The notes below the pieces were generated by a model. The model worked only from the letters and a program-made list of their open reading frames with translations, ran no database searches and had not been told where the DNA came from. The translations under genes were made by a program, and so were the position numbers. Of a stretch of 64,000 bases of DNA, positions 9,362-18,283 are shown piece after piece; the stretch's first letter is position 1, and each line of letters starts with the position of its first letter. The DNA is from Burkholderia metallica (GTDB lineage Bacteria > Pseudomonadota > Gammaproteobacteria > Burkholderiales > Burkholderiaceae): assembly GCF_902832845.1 (NCBI RefSeq), contig NZ_CADFDB010000010.1, positions 186,001 to 250,000 on the forward strand, given 5' to 3'.

Positions 9362-9541
9362 CTACTTCACCGCAAACAGCGTCAGGTTCATGAAGATCTT
9401 GAACGCATAGCCGAGCGTGACGGCGCCGATCACGCCGCCCGCCCACAGGACGACGAACCACATCCAGCCGCGCATCCGCGACCGTGGCGCGGCGGCGGGG
9501 CGCGCGGCGGAATCAGTGGTGGTAGTAATGCTGGTCTTCAT
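9362..9541 (-). CDS. small membrane subunit of bd oxidase (DUF2474/CydX-like)
   Basis: A 59-residue protein read as MKTSITTTTDSAARP at its start, then one membrane helix (WMWFVVLWAGGVIGAVTLGYAF) and the end LTLFAVK. It overlaps the 3' end of cydB by 29 bases in another frame, so it is translationally tied to the oxidase operon. Very small single-helix proteins at this position (DUF2474, or the functionally similar CydX) bind and stabilise bd-type oxidases. Size, single helix and operon position are seen directly; the stabilising role is inferred from family knowledge. Confidence 0.75.
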   Translation of the reverse strand: MKTSITTTTDSAARPAAAPRSRMRGWMWFVVLWAGGVIGAVTLGYAFKIFMNLTLFAVK

Positions 9542-10520
9542 GGCGCACCTTGCCTCGGAATACCCAGTAACCCATCGTCGTGTAGGCGATGATGATCGGG
9601 AGGATAACCGCTGCGCCGACCAGCGTGAAGGTCTGGCTGGAACGCGGTGCCGCGGCCTCCCAGATCGTCATCGTCTGAGGAATCGCATACGGGAACAGCG
9701 TGACGAGCAGGCCGACGTAGCCGAGCAGCACGAGCGCCAGCGCGAGCACGAACGGCGTCATGTCGTGGCGGGCGCGCACCGCGCGCCGCATCCATACCGC
9801 ACATCCGGCGACCAGGAACGGCACCGGCAGCAGGCGCCAGAACAGCCCCGAATCGAACCAGCGCTGCGCGATGGCCGGGTCCTGCAGCGGCGTCCACAGG
9901 CTGACGACCGCGATGAAGCCGAGCAGCACGACGGTCAGCGGCCACACGACGCGATGCAGGCGTCGCTGCAGGTCGCCTTCGGTCTTCGCGACCAGCCAGC
10001 AGCAGCCGAGCAGCGCGTAGGTGACGATCAGGCCGAGGCCCGTCAGCAGGCTGAACGGCGTGAGCCAGTCGAACGCGTCGCCCGCGAACACGCCGTCCTT
10101 CACGTTGATGCCCTGCAGGAACGCGCCGAGCGCGATGCCCTGGAACAGCGTCGCGCCGGCCGAGCCGCCGATGAACGCGAGGTCCCACAGGTGCTTCGTG
10201 CGCCGCGCCTTCGCGCGGATCTCGAACGATACGCCGCGGAAGATCAGGCAGACCAGCATGAAGATCAGCGGCAGGTACAGCGCCGACAGCACGGTCGAAT
10301 AGACGATCGGGAACACCGCGAACAGCCCGGCGCCGCCGAGCACGAGCCACGTCTCGTTGCCGTCCCACACGGGCGCGACGGTGTTCATCATCAGGTCGCG
10401 CTCCTTCTCGTCCGGGAAGAACGGGAAGACGATGCCGATGCCGAGGTCGAAGCCGTCGAGCACGACGTACATGAAGAGCCCCAATGCGATGATCGCGGCC
10501 CAGATTACGGTGACGTCCAT
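9513..10520 (-). CDS. cydB: cytochrome bd-type quinol oxidase subunit II
   Basis: The 335-residue membrane protein begins MDVTVIWAAIIALGLFMYVVLDGFDLGIG, the hallmark N-terminus of CydB/CioB with its acidic residue in helix 1. About eight hydrophobic helices follow. CydB packs against CydA and completes the quinol:oxygen oxidoreductase that reduces O2 to water without pumping protons. It lies 30 bases downstream of cydA and overlaps the tiny third subunit gene at its 3' end, so the three form one operon. The length matches the CIO/bd family. Confidence 0.95.
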   Translation of the reverse strand: MDVTVIWAAIIALGLFMYVVLDGFDLGIGIVFPFFPDEKERDLMMNTVAPVWDGNETWLVLGGAGLFAVFPIVYSTVLSALYLPLIFMLVCLIFRGVSFEIRAKARRTKHLWDLAFIGGSAGATLFQGIALGAFLQGINVKDGVFAGDAFDWLTPFSLLTGLGLIVTYALLGCCWLVAKTEGDLQRRLHRVVWPLTVVLLGFIAVVSLWTPLQDPAIAQRWFDSGLFWRLLPVPFLVAGCAVWMRRAVRARHDMTPFVLALALVLLGYVGLLVTLFPYAIPQTMTIWEAAAPRSSQTFTLVGAAVILPIIIAYTTMGYWVFRGKVRHEDQHYYHH

Positions 10521-10550
10521 AGGTTTTCTCGTGTGCGGAAAGGGTGGGGC

Positions 10551-11972
10551 TCAGACGGTCTCGAGCGGCTCGTCGACGGCCGACAGCGGGCGGCGCGCGG
10601 TGTGATCGGGGCGCGTGTCGGGCAGGTCGTGCGTCGCGTCGTGCTGCACGTCGGGCAGCGTGGGGCCGGCCTTCATCAGCTTCAGCATGTAGTACACGCC
10701 GGTGCCGAACACGAGGAAGTACACGATCACGAACGTCATCATCGACAGGCTGACCTGCTGCACCGACAGCGGCGACACGGCCTGCGCGGTGCGCATCACG
10801 CCATACACGACCCACGGCTGGCGGCCCGCTTCGGTCGTGACCCAGCCCGCGAGCAGCGACACGAAGCCGGTCGGGCCCATCACGAGCGCGAAGCGCTGGA
10901 ACGCCTTCGATTCATACAGGCGCCCGCGGCGGCGCAGGAACCATGCGAGCGCGGCGAGGCCGATCATCGCGAAGCCGAGGCCGACCATGATCCGGAAGCT
11001 CCAGAACACGACCGTCGAGTTCGGGCGGTCTTCCGGCGGGAATTCCTTCAGCCCGCGGATCTCGCCGTCCCAGCTGTGCGTGAGGATCAGGCTGCCGAGA
11101 TGCGGCACCTTCACCGCGTAGCGGGTGGTTTCGGCCTGCATGTCCGGAATGCCGAACAGGTTCAGCGGCGTGCCGCCCTTCTCGGTTTCCCACAGCCCTT
11201 CGATCGCGGCGATCTTCGCGGGCTGGTGCTTCAGCGTGTTGATCCCGTGCTGGTCGCCGATCACGGCCTGCAGCGGCGCGAGCACGAGCAGCAGCCACAG
11301 CGCCATCGAGAACATCTTCTTCACGCCCTTGTCGCGGCGGCCCTTCAGCAGATGCCATGCGCCGGTCGCGGCCACCACCAGCGCGGCGACGATGAACGCG
11401 GCGATCGCCATGTGGAACAGGCGGTACGGGAACGACGGGTTGAAGATGATCGCGAACCAGTCGGTCGGCACGACGCGGCCGTCGACGATCTCGAAGCCCT
11501 GCGGCGTCTGCATCCAGCTGTTCGACGCGAGAATCCAGAACGTCGAGATCAGCGTGCCGATCGCGACCATCAGCGTCGCGCCGAAGTGCGCGCGCGGGCT
11601 CACGCGGTTCCAGCCGAACAGCATGATGCCGAGGAAGCCGGCCTCGAGGAAGAACGCGGTCATGACCTCGTACATCAGCAGCGGCCCGGTGACGGCGCCG
11701 GCGAAGCTCGAGAAGCCCGACCAGTTCGTGCCGAACTGGTAGCTCATCACGACGCCGGAGACGACACCCATCCCGAACGCGACCGCGAAGATCTTCGACC
11801 AGAACAGGCAGAGGGTTTTGTAGTACTGCTTGCCGGTTTTCAGCCAGCGATATTCGAGCACGGCGATGAAGCTGGCGAGGCCGATGCTCAGCGCCGGAAA
11901 GACGATGTGAAAGGAGACGGTGAACGCGAATTGCAGGCGGGCCAGATCGAGGGCCGAAAGAGCGGTGTCCAT
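10551..11972 (-). CDS. cydA: cytochrome bd-type quinol oxidase subunit I, short Q-loop type
   Basis: The 473-residue protein begins MDTALSALDLARLQFAFTV, with the first haem-ligand region FHIVFPALSIG soon after. GWVTTEAGRQPWVVYG is the conserved motif near the high-spin haem site. It is shorter than the ~520-residue E. coli CydA, which points to the short-Q-loop, cyanide-insensitive (CioA) lineage. The ATG at 11972 was chosen over an upstream in-frame ATG because only Arg/Pro-rich noncoding-like sequence lies between. It uses quinol to reduce oxygen and heads the cydAB operon. A perfect FNR/ANR-type site 160 bases upstream suggests low-oxygen induction. Confidence 0.94.
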   Translation of the reverse strand: MDTALSALDLARLQFAFTVSFHIVFPALSIGLASFIAVLEYRWLKTGKQYYKTLCLFWSKIFAVAFGMGVVSGVVMSYQFGTNWSGFSSFAGAVTGPLLMYEVMTAFFLEAGFLGIMLFGWNRVSPRAHFGATLMVAIGTLISTFWILASNSWMQTPQGFEIVDGRVVPTDWFAIIFNPSFPYRLFHMAIAAFIVAALVVAATGAWHLLKGRRDKGVKKMFSMALWLLLVLAPLQAVIGDQHGINTLKHQPAKIAAIEGLWETEKGGTPLNLFGIPDMQAETTRYAVKVPHLGSLILTHSWDGEIRGLKEFPPEDRPNSTVVFWSFRIMVGLGFAMIGLAALAWFLRRRGRLYESKAFQRFALVMGPTGFVSLLAGWVTTEAGRQPWVVYGVMRTAQAVSPLSVQQVSLSMMTFVIVYFLVFGTGVYYMLKLMKAGPTLPDVQHDATHDLPDTRPDHTARRPLSAVDEPLETV

Positions 11973-12471
11973 ACCAGTTGACCGAGGCTGACGATACCCG
12001 CCGACGGGTGCCGGCGGCCCCCGGCGGACGGGCGTCGGGGTTGGCTGGAGTATGTGCCGCGATGTTGCACCGCGAAATGCGCCAACTCGTCGCAGATGTC
12101 CAGCCCGCCGCGGCCGATCTCGGGATAAATCGTTGATTTGTATCAAGAAGGCGGCTTGCGGCGCGCGCGGCCGCGACGCGGCGGTCTGACGCACGTGCGT
12201 CAATATGGCGCGTCGCGTCATCGGAACGGTTCGGTGCGGCCGCGAACGTCGCGTGCTGCCGGGCGTCGCGGCGCGCGCGCGGTCGAACCGTTGCCGTGCG
12301 TTATCGCGTAACGCATGCGCTCGCGCCGACGGGGCCGGCAGATGGGGTCTGTCACAGAGGTAACGCCGCGCAACATTCGCCAACGCGCCCGTAATGGAAG
12401 CCGGATCGTGTGCGGCGTAGCGTTCCGTATGTCGGGTTCGCATCGACGAACCGCCAGCCGGAGAACGTGAC
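11973..12471. other. 499-base divergent intergenic region (cydA / exported protein)
   Basis: This gene-free stretch holds the FNR/ANR-type palindrome at 12133-12146 facing cydA. I found no credible coding sequence in it. The rest is GC-rich with no repeat that I could support. Confidence 0.6.
12133..12146. promoter_or_regulatory. FNR/ANR-type box upstream of cydA
   Basis: TTGAT-TTGT-ATCAA is a perfect match to the FNR/ANR consensus TTGATNNNNATCAA. It lies 160 bases upstream of the cydA start in a divergent intergenic region. FNR-family regulators activate bd oxidases when oxygen is low. The match is seen directly; binding is inferred. Confidence 0.75.
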
Positions 12472-12798
12472 GTGAATGGATTGAAGCTCGCACTGGGCGC
12501 GGTGGCCGCAGTGGCGATCGCGACGGGCGGCGTGGCGCATGCCGCCCGGGTCGGCGTCTATGTCGGCGCCGGCTACCCGTATTACTACCCCGTCGTCCCC
12601 GCGCCTTACTACTACCCGCCGCCCGTCGTCGCGGTGCCCGTCGATCCGGGGCCCGCGCCCGAGTACGTCGAGAAGGGACAGCCGCAGGACGAAGGCGACG
12701 CGAACCTCTGGTACTACTGCGACGCGTCGAAGCATTACTACCCGTATGTGAAGACCTGCAAGTCGGGCTGGCGATCGGTGCCGGCGCGGCCGCAGTGA
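12472..12798 (+). CDS. exported Tyr/Pro-rich hypothetical protein
   Basis: The 108-residue product uses a GTG start and has a clear signal peptide (cleavage after VAHA, near residue 24). The mature part is a low-complexity Tyr/Pro segment (YPYYYPVVPAPYYYPPP), followed by a compact tail with two Cys (YYCDASKHYYPYVKTCKSGW). Such proteins are common in Burkholderia envelopes, but their function is unknown. The next gene begins 13 bases after its stop, so the two are probably cotranscribed. The tail likely forms one disulfide in the periplasm. Confidence 0.75.
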   Translation: MNGLKLALGAVAAVAIATGGVAHAARVGVYVGAGYPYYYPVVPAPYYYPPPVVAVPVDPGPAPEYVEKGQPQDEGDANLWYYCDASKHYYPYVKTCKSGWRSVPARPQ

Positions 12799-12811
12799 CG
12801 GAGGCGCGACG

Positions 12812-13396
12812 ATGAAATCCGTATTTCGAACCCTGCGCGTGCCGGCCGCGCTGGCGCTGGCCGGCCTGCTCGGCGCGTGTGCATACATGCCGACGGGCCC
12901 GAGCGTGATGGCGCTGCCCGGCACCGGCAAGTCGTTCGACCAGTTTCGCGCCGACGATGCGAACTGCCGTCAATATGCGTTCGAGCAATCGGGCGGCGTG
13001 AGCGCGGGCCAGGCGTCGACCGCGAGCGCGGTCGGCAGCGCGGCGGTCGGCACCGCGCTCGGCGCGGCGGCCGGCGCGGCGTTCAACGGCGGTACGGGCG
13101 CGGCCGTCGGCGCGGGCGCCGGGCTGCTCGCGGGCAGCGTGGTAGGCGCCGGCGCGGCGCAAGGCTCGGCCTACGACATTCAGCGCCGCTACGACTACGG
13201 CTACCTGCAATGCATGTACGCGAGCGGCAACCGCGTGCCGGTGCCGGGCGGGATGAGCGGCGGCGGTGGCGGCGGGTACGGCGGGTACGGCGGGTACGGC
13301 GGGTACGGCGGAGGCGGAGGCGGATATGGCGGCGCACCGCGCGCGGCGCCGCCGATGCCGCCGGCGGGCGTTCAGCCGCCGCCGCCGCGCTACTGA
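12812..13396 (+). CDS. glycine-zipper lipoprotein
   Basis: The 194-residue product has a lipoprotein signal peptide with lipobox LLGAC (Cys22). A Gly/Ala-rich block of glycine-zipper type (about residues 75-115, GTALGAAAGAAFNGG and similar) can insert into or pack against membranes. The C-terminus is a Gly-Tyr repeat made by four exact 9-bp DNA repeats, followed by a Pro-rich end. It is predicted to be anchored in the outer membrane and is probably in one operon with the gene before it. The role is unknown beyond envelope structure. Gene and family type are well supported. Confidence 0.8.
   Translation: MKSVFRTLRVPAALALAGLLGACAYMPTGPSVMALPGTGKSFDQFRADDANCRQYAFEQSGGVSAGQASTASAVGSAAVGTALGAAAGAAFNGGTGAAVGAGAGLLAGSVVGAGAAQGSAYDIQRRYDYGYLQCMYASGNRVPVPGGMSGGGGGGYGGYGGYGGYGGGGGGYGGAPRAAPPMPPAGVQPPPPRY
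13272..13307 (+). repeat. four tandem 9-bp repeats inside the glycine-zipper gene
   Basis: GCGGGTACG occurs four times head to tail and stays in frame, encoding the Gly-Gly-Tyr run near the C-terminus. A 9-bp unit can change copy number without shifting frame. Confidence 0.85.
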
Positions 13397-13563
13397 CGGC
13401 GGCCGGGGCGGCCCGGCCGGCGACCTGCCGCACGGCGTGCCGGTACGTGGTGCGCGTAGCGACCGGCGGTACACATGCGCCGCGTGAATTGCGTACACTC
13501 TGAGTCTCGTTTCGGCAGGGCCGGGCGCATCGGTTCCGGTCCGCGTTAACCCAGGACTCAGCG

Positions 13564-14577
13564 ATGATCGATTTACGCAGCGATACCGTGACACGTCCGA
13601 GCCAGGCAATGCTGGCCGCGATGACTGCCGCCGAAGTCGGCGACGACGTATGGGGTGACGACCCGACCGTGCTGCGCCTGCAGGCGGTGATGGCCGAGCG
13701 GGCCGGCAAGGAAGCGGGCCTGTTCTTCCCGAGCGGCACGCAGAGTAACCTCTCCGCACTGATGGCCCATTGCGAACGCGGCGACGAGTACATCGTCGGC
13801 CAGCTCGCGCACACCTACAAGTACGAAGGCGGCGGCGCGGCCGTGCTGGGCAGCATCCAGCCGCAGCCGATCGAAAATGCGCCCGACGGCACGCTGCCGA
13901 TCGCGAAGATCGCCGCGGCGATCAAGCCGATCGACAATCACTTTGCGCGCACGCGCCTGCTCGCGCTCGAAAACACGATCGGCGGCCAGGTTCTGCCGGA
14001 AAGCTACGTCCAGGAAGCCACCGCGTTCGCGCGCAGCCGCGGTTTGTCCCTGCATCTCGACGGCGCGCGCGTGTGCAACGCGGCCGTCGCGTCGGGCCGT
14101 CCGATCGCCGAGCTGTGCGCGCCGTTCGACACCGTATCGATCTGCTTCTCGAAAGGGCTCGGCGCGCCGGTCGGCTCGGTGCTGGTCGGCAGCCATGCGC
14201 TGATCGAGCGCGCGCAGCGCTGGCGCAAGGTGCTCGGCGGCGCGATGCGGCAGTCGGGCATTCTCGCCGCCGCGTGCCTGTATGCGCTCGACCACAACGT
14301 CGAGCGGCTCGCCGACGATCACGCGAATGCCGCGCATCTCGCCGAAGGTCTCGCGCGCATCGACGCGGTGAAGGTGCTGTCGCATGCGACGAACATGGTG
14401 TTCGCGCAATTCCCCGAAGCCGATTGCGCGCCGCTCGATGCGTGGCTCAAGGCGCGCGGAATCCTCACGCAGATGCTGTACGCATCGCGTTTCGTCACGC
14501 ACTGCGACGTATCGCGCGCGGACATCGACACCTTTATCGACGCGGTCCGCGCGTATTTCGCGCAGCGCCGCGCGTAA
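13564..14577 (+). CDS. ltaE: low-specificity L-threonine aldolase
   Basis: The 337-residue PLP enzyme cleaves L-threonine and L-allo-threonine to glycine and acetaldehyde. The sequence starts MIDLRSDTVTRPS, as E. coli LtaE does. The cofactor lysine is in CFSKGLGAPVG at Lys197, His83 lies in LAHTYKYEGG, and HLDGARVCNA supplies the Asp that contacts the pyridine ring. Length and motif spacing fit the fold-type I family closely. It is transcribed alone from a 167-base upstream region, and no regulator is evident nearby. Confidence 0.95.
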   Translation: MIDLRSDTVTRPSQAMLAAMTAAEVGDDVWGDDPTVLRLQAVMAERAGKEAGLFFPSGTQSNLSALMAHCERGDEYIVGQLAHTYKYEGGGAAVLGSIQPQPIENAPDGTLPIAKIAAAIKPIDNHFARTRLLALENTIGGQVLPESYVQEATAFARSRGLSLHLDGARVCNAAVASGRPIAELCAPFDTVSICFSKGLGAPVGSVLVGSHALIERAQRWRKVLGGAMRQSGILAAACLYALDHNVERLADDHANAAHLAEGLARIDAVKVLSHATNMVFAQFPEADCAPLDAWLKARGILTQMLYASRFVTHCDVSRADIDTFIDAVRAYFAQRRA

Positions 14578-14691
14578 CGCGAATGCGCCGGCCGGCGGGG
14601 GACGCCGGCGCGATAGGGCGCGAAGCAGGATGCGCAGAGGCGACGGGAGCGACGTGGCAACCCGTCTGTCGGGTTCGGGCGAACCGGCGGA

Positions 14692-14904
14692 TTACGCCTG
14701 GCCCGGTGCGTCGGCGGGCGGCGTGCCGTCGTGGAACAGCGTTTTCAGTTGCGTGCGCAGTTCGGTGCTGTCGGCGTGCTGGTGCACGAGCACCGCATGC
14801 TGCACGGCGGCCTCCAGCAGTTCGTCGTCGGAGTCGGCGGAAATCGCGACGGAGCAGTGCGTCGCGCTGGGAAACTCGCGGCAGTCGATATAGCGGCGAG
14901 ACAT
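14692..14904 (-). CDS. DUF1059 small protein
   Basis: The 70-residue cytoplasmic protein has the DUF1059 signature: an N-terminal RRYIDCREFPS with a Cys, a second Cys in HCSVAISADSDDELLEAAVQHAVLVHQH, and a short acidic helix. The ATG at 14904 follows an AGGAG site. The two cysteines and nearby histidines could bind a metal, but the function of this family is unknown. It stands alone between the convergent ltaE gene and the start of the ArgP-like regulator region. Confidence 0.8.
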   Translation of the reverse strand: MSRRYIDCREFPSATHCSVAISADSDDELLEAAVQHAVLVHQHADSTELRTQLKTLFHDGTPPADAPGQA

Positions 14905-15084
14905 GATGTTCTCCTGGCAGAAAAGGGAACGGCCGGATGGGCGTGATCGGCCACGCAGCGCGTTCGCGGGGCCGATGGAAAAAGTATAGGCCGCGCGGCG
15001 GGGAGGCTCGCCGCGATGTGGCCCGACGCGCGCAGCGCGTATCAGGGATTGCGCACCACGCCGGCGAAGTCGATCACACCTGCA

Positions 15085-15990
15085 TCACGGCAGCGGCGCG
15101 AGCAGCCGGCGCGCCGCTTCGACGACCCGCTCGGACAAGGACGCCATCGTCGGCGTCTGCACGGTCCACGCGTGCCAGTACAGCGTGACGTCGGTCGGAT
15201 GCGCGGGCGCGAGATCGACGAGCCCTTGCGTGTCGAGCGGCGCGGTGCCGATCAGCGGCTCCGGCACCATCGCATAGCCGAGCCCGTGCCGCACCGCCGC
15301 GAAATGCGAATGGGTGCCCGGTACGTAGTGGCACGGGTAGGCGCCGTCGGGCAACCCGAACTTTTCCTTCAGGAACGACGACTGCAGCGTATCGCGCCGC
15401 GAATACGCGACGACGGGGGCGTGGCGCGCGCTCGTGCGGTTCAGCCCGCGCGGGAACCAGCGCACCGCGAACGCGGCGGCCGCGAGCAGCCGGTAGCGCA
15501 TCGTGCCGAGCGGTGTCGCGAGGCAGCCGCGCATCGGCTTCGGCTCGGTCGTCACGCAGCCGACCGCCATCCCGCTTTCGAGCAGCGCGAACGTATGGTC
15601 CTGATCCTCGACGATCAACTCGAACAGGATGCGCTCGCCCGCGAGCACCGATGTCAGCGCCGGCAGAAACCAGGTACCGAGGCTGTCGGAATTGAGCGCG
15701 ATCGTGACCGAGATCGGCGATTCGCGTTCGGCCGCGAGCGTGCTTTGCAGGTCGGCCCGCAGCAGCGCGACGCGGCGCAGGTGCTGCAGCACGCGCTGCC
15801 CGGCCACCGTCGGGCGGCACGGCCGCGTGCGCAGCACGAGCGGCGTGCCGAGGCTCGCCTCCAGCGCGCGGACCCGCTGCGTGACGGCAGAGGCGGTCAC
15901 GTGCAGGCGCACGGCCGCCTGCTCGAAGCTGCCCGTGTCGGCGACGGCCAGCAGCGCGGCGGCCTGCTTCGGATCGATCGTCATCGACAT
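15085..15990 (-). CDS. LysR-family regulator, ArgP-like
   Basis: The 301-residue regulator has an N-terminal winged helix (DPKQAAALLAVADTGSFEQAAVRLHVTASAVTQRVRALE) and a LysR substrate-binding domain. The pattern ASAVTQRVRALE and overall length match the ArgP/IciA subfamily, whose classic member senses lysine and arginine and controls the exporter lysE/argO. No exporter lies beside it here. Instead it diverges from a peroxiredoxin gene with 279 bases between, so that gene is its likely target by position. ATG 15990 was chosen over 15984 because the AGGA upstream is closer. Confidence 0.85.
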   Translation of the reverse strand: MSMTIDPKQAAALLAVADTGSFEQAAVRLHVTASAVTQRVRALEASLGTPLVLRTRPCRPTVAGQRVLQHLRRVALLRADLQSTLAAERESPISVTIALNSDSLGTWFLPALTSVLAGERILFELIVEDQDHTFALLESGMAVGCVTTEPKPMRGCLATPLGTMRYRLLAAAAFAVRWFPRGLNRTSARHAPVVAYSRRDTLQSSFLKEKFGLPDGAYPCHYVPGTHSHFAAVRHGLGYAMVPEPLIGTAPLDTQGLVDLAPAHPTDVTLYWHAWTVQTPTMASLSERVVEAARRLLAPLP

Positions 15991-16269
15991 GCCGGTGCAA
16001 TTCCTGTGAACGTAAGACGAGAACAGCCGGTAGTGTAAGGCAGTGCGTTCGGGCGGCCGGGTGCGGCGCATCGTCGTGCCGCCGCGCATGCGTCGCCGGA
16101 ATCGGCCCGGGCCGTCCGCATGCCGGTGGCGCGCGCATTTTGAACTAGGCTATATGAACGCGCGGAACCCGGCATGCGCGATGCCGGCGCCTTCGCGCGC
16201 GGACGATTGCGCGTCACACGCAAGCCGCGGCGCGGGCGTCGTGACGATGTCCCTTTCAAGGAGACGAAC

Positions 16270-16923
16270 ATGACGATTCGACTGGGCGAGGACGCGCCCG
16301 ATTTCACCGCGGAGACCACCGAGGGAACGATCCGCTTTCACGAATGGATCGGCGACCACTGGGCGATCCTGTTTTCCCATCCGAAGGATTTCACGCCGGT
16401 GTGCACGACCGAACTCGGCTACATGGCCGGACTCAAGCCGGAATTCGACAAACGCAACACGAAGATCATCGGGCTGTCGATCGATCCGGTCAGCGATCAC
16501 CGCAAGTGGGTGGCGGATATCGCCGAAACGCAGGGGCACGCGGTCAACTATCCGCTGATCGGCGACGACGAACTGAAGGTCGCGAAGCTGTACGACATGA
16601 TTCATCCGAATGCGAGCGGCGGCCCGCGCACGGCGGTCGACAACGCGACCGTGCGCTCGGTGTTCGTCATCGGGCCGGACAAGAAGGTCAAGGCGATGCT
16701 CGTCTATCCGATGAGTGCGGGACGCAATTTCGACGAGGTGCTGCGCCTGCTCGACGCGCTGCAGCTCAATGCGCGGCACACGGTGGCGACGCCGGTCAAC
16801 TGGAAGCCCGGCGACGATGTCATCATTCCGACGTCGGTGTCGGACGATGCGGCGAAGCAGAAGTATCCGCAGGGCTTCCGGACGCTGAAGCCGTACCTGC
16901 GCTATGTGAAGCAGCCGGGCTGA
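16270..16923 (+). CDS. 1-Cys peroxiredoxin (Prx6/LsfA type)
   Basis: The 217-residue thiol peroxidase reduces hydrogen and organic peroxides. The active site reads HPKDFTPVCTTE, with peroxidatic Cys45 and Thr42. There is no resolving Cys at the usual 2-Cys position, and the long C-terminal extension (VNWKPGDDVIIP) is typical of the Prx6/LsfA group. AAGGAGA sits six bases before the ATG. It leads a same-strand group with a persulfide dioxygenase-rhodanese and a glutathione transferase, all linked to glutathione chemistry. The divergent ArgP-like gene is the candidate regulator. Confidence 0.93.
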   Translation: MTIRLGEDAPDFTAETTEGTIRFHEWIGDHWAILFSHPKDFTPVCTTELGYMAGLKPEFDKRNTKIIGLSIDPVSDHRKWVADIAETQGHAVNYPLIGDDELKVAKLYDMIHPNASGGPRTAVDNATVRSVFVIGPDKKVKAMLVYPMSAGRNFDEVLRLLDALQLNARHTVATPVNWKPGDDVIIPTSVSDDAAKQKYPQGFRTLKPYLRYVKQPG

Positions 16924-17081
16924 CGCGCCGCGTCGGCGCGATGCCGGCCATGCAGGACCAGGACGGGCGGCCCGCGCGCGACTGCAGCGGCGCGGGCCCG
17001 ACAATCCGTACCCGACGCGCGCGACACGCGCGTCAGACACGCATCACCCAAGCATCACCCCGCCGACGGAGCGACCTCGCG

Positions 17082-18152
17082 ATGATCTTCCGGCAACTCT
17101 TCGACCCGCAATCGTCGACGTACACGTACCTGCTTGCCGACCGTGCGTCGGGCGAAGCGCTGCTGATCGATCCCGTGTTCGAGCAGGTACGCCGCGACGC
17201 GGCGCTGCTCGACGAACTCGGGCTGCGGCTCGTCGCGACCGTCGACACGCACGTGCATGCCGATCACGTGACGGGCGCATGGCTGCTGAAACAGCGCACC
17301 GGCAGCACGATCGCGATCTCGGCCGCGAGCGGCGCGCAAGGCGCCGATCGCTACCTGAACGACGGCGACCGCTGCGCGTTCGGCACGCGCTACCTGAGCG
17401 TGCGCGCGACGCCCGGCCATACGGGCGGCTGCATCAGCCTCGTGCTCGACGACGAATCGATGGCGTTCACCGGCGATTGCCTGCTGATCCGCGGCACGGG
17501 CCGCACCGACTTCCAGCAGGGCGACCCGCGCGCGCTGTACCGCGCGGTGCACGGCCGGCTCTTCACGCTGCCGGCCGGGTGCCTGCTGTATCCGGCGCAC
17601 GACTATCGCGGGCTCACGGTGACGAGCGTCGGCGAGGAGCGGCGCTTCAATCCGCGCTTGGGCGGCGATCTGAGCGAAGACGATTTCGCGGGCTACATGC
17701 GCAACCTCGGGCTCGCGCACCCGCGGCAGATCGACGTCGCGGTGCCGGCGAACCTGCAGTGCGGCGTCGCCGCGAACGCGCCCGACGCGCAGGCGGCACC
17801 CGACTGGGCGCCGCTCGTCTATACGTTCGCCGGATTCTGGGAAATCGATCCGCAGTGGCTTGAGGATCATCTGTCGGCGGTCCAGGTCGTCGACGTGCGC
17901 GAGCCCGACGAATTCACGGGCCCGCTCGGGCATCTGCCCGGCGCGACGCCGATTCCGCTCGGCGAACTGGCCGCGCGTGCCGGCGAGATCGCGCGCGACC
18001 GGCCGGTCGTGACCGTGTGCCGCGCCGGCGGCCGATCCGCACAGGCGACCGTGATTCTGCTGAAGGCCGGCTTCGACACGGTCGCGAATCTCGGCGGCGG
18101 GATGCTGCGCTGGCGCGCCGAAGGGCGCGTCGTGCAGGACGGCCGGTCGTAA
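17082..18152 (+). CDS. persulfide dioxygenase-rhodanese fusion
   Basis: This 356-residue protein joins an ETHE1-like metallo-beta-lactamase domain (residues 1-240) to a C-terminal rhodanese domain (about 255-356). The first domain shows THVHADH (His57, His59, Asp61, His62), ATPGHTGG and FTGDC, which supply the iron site that oxidises glutathione persulfide to sulfite. The rhodanese active loop is CRAGGRS, with Cys near 313. This is the PRF architecture described from Paraburkholderia phytofirmans, where the two domains couple thiosulfate and glutathione persulfide. It follows the peroxiredoxin by 158 bases. Confidence 0.93.
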   Translation: MIFRQLFDPQSSTYTYLLADRASGEALLIDPVFEQVRRDAALLDELGLRLVATVDTHVHADHVTGAWLLKQRTGSTIAISAASGAQGADRYLNDGDRCAFGTRYLSVRATPGHTGGCISLVLDDESMAFTGDCLLIRGTGRTDFQQGDPRALYRAVHGRLFTLPAGCLLYPAHDYRGLTVTSVGEERRFNPRLGGDLSEDDFAGYMRNLGLAHPRQIDVAVPANLQCGVAANAPDAQAAPDWAPLVYTFAGFWEIDPQWLEDHLSAVQVVDVREPDEFTGPLGHLPGATPIPLGELAARAGEIARDRPVVTVCRAGGRSAQATVILLKAGFDTVANLGGGMLRWRAEGRVVQDGRS

Positions 18153-18283
18153 CGCGCCGGGCCGGCCCGAGCGCACAAAAAAATTCCGGATCGCTGTCGA
18201 AACGGCCGCGCGCCGTTCGTCGTACTGGTATCCGATCACGTGGCGCCGCATCATGCGGTGCCGAAACCCCGGGAGACCGCACG

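Noticed and set aside
16344-18152. A continuous 602-codon frame spanning the peroxiredoxin gene and the persulfide dioxygenase
   Set aside because: The first part is out of frame with the real peroxiredoxin and Arg-rich. The true gene starts at ATG 17082, which matches the known PRF length.
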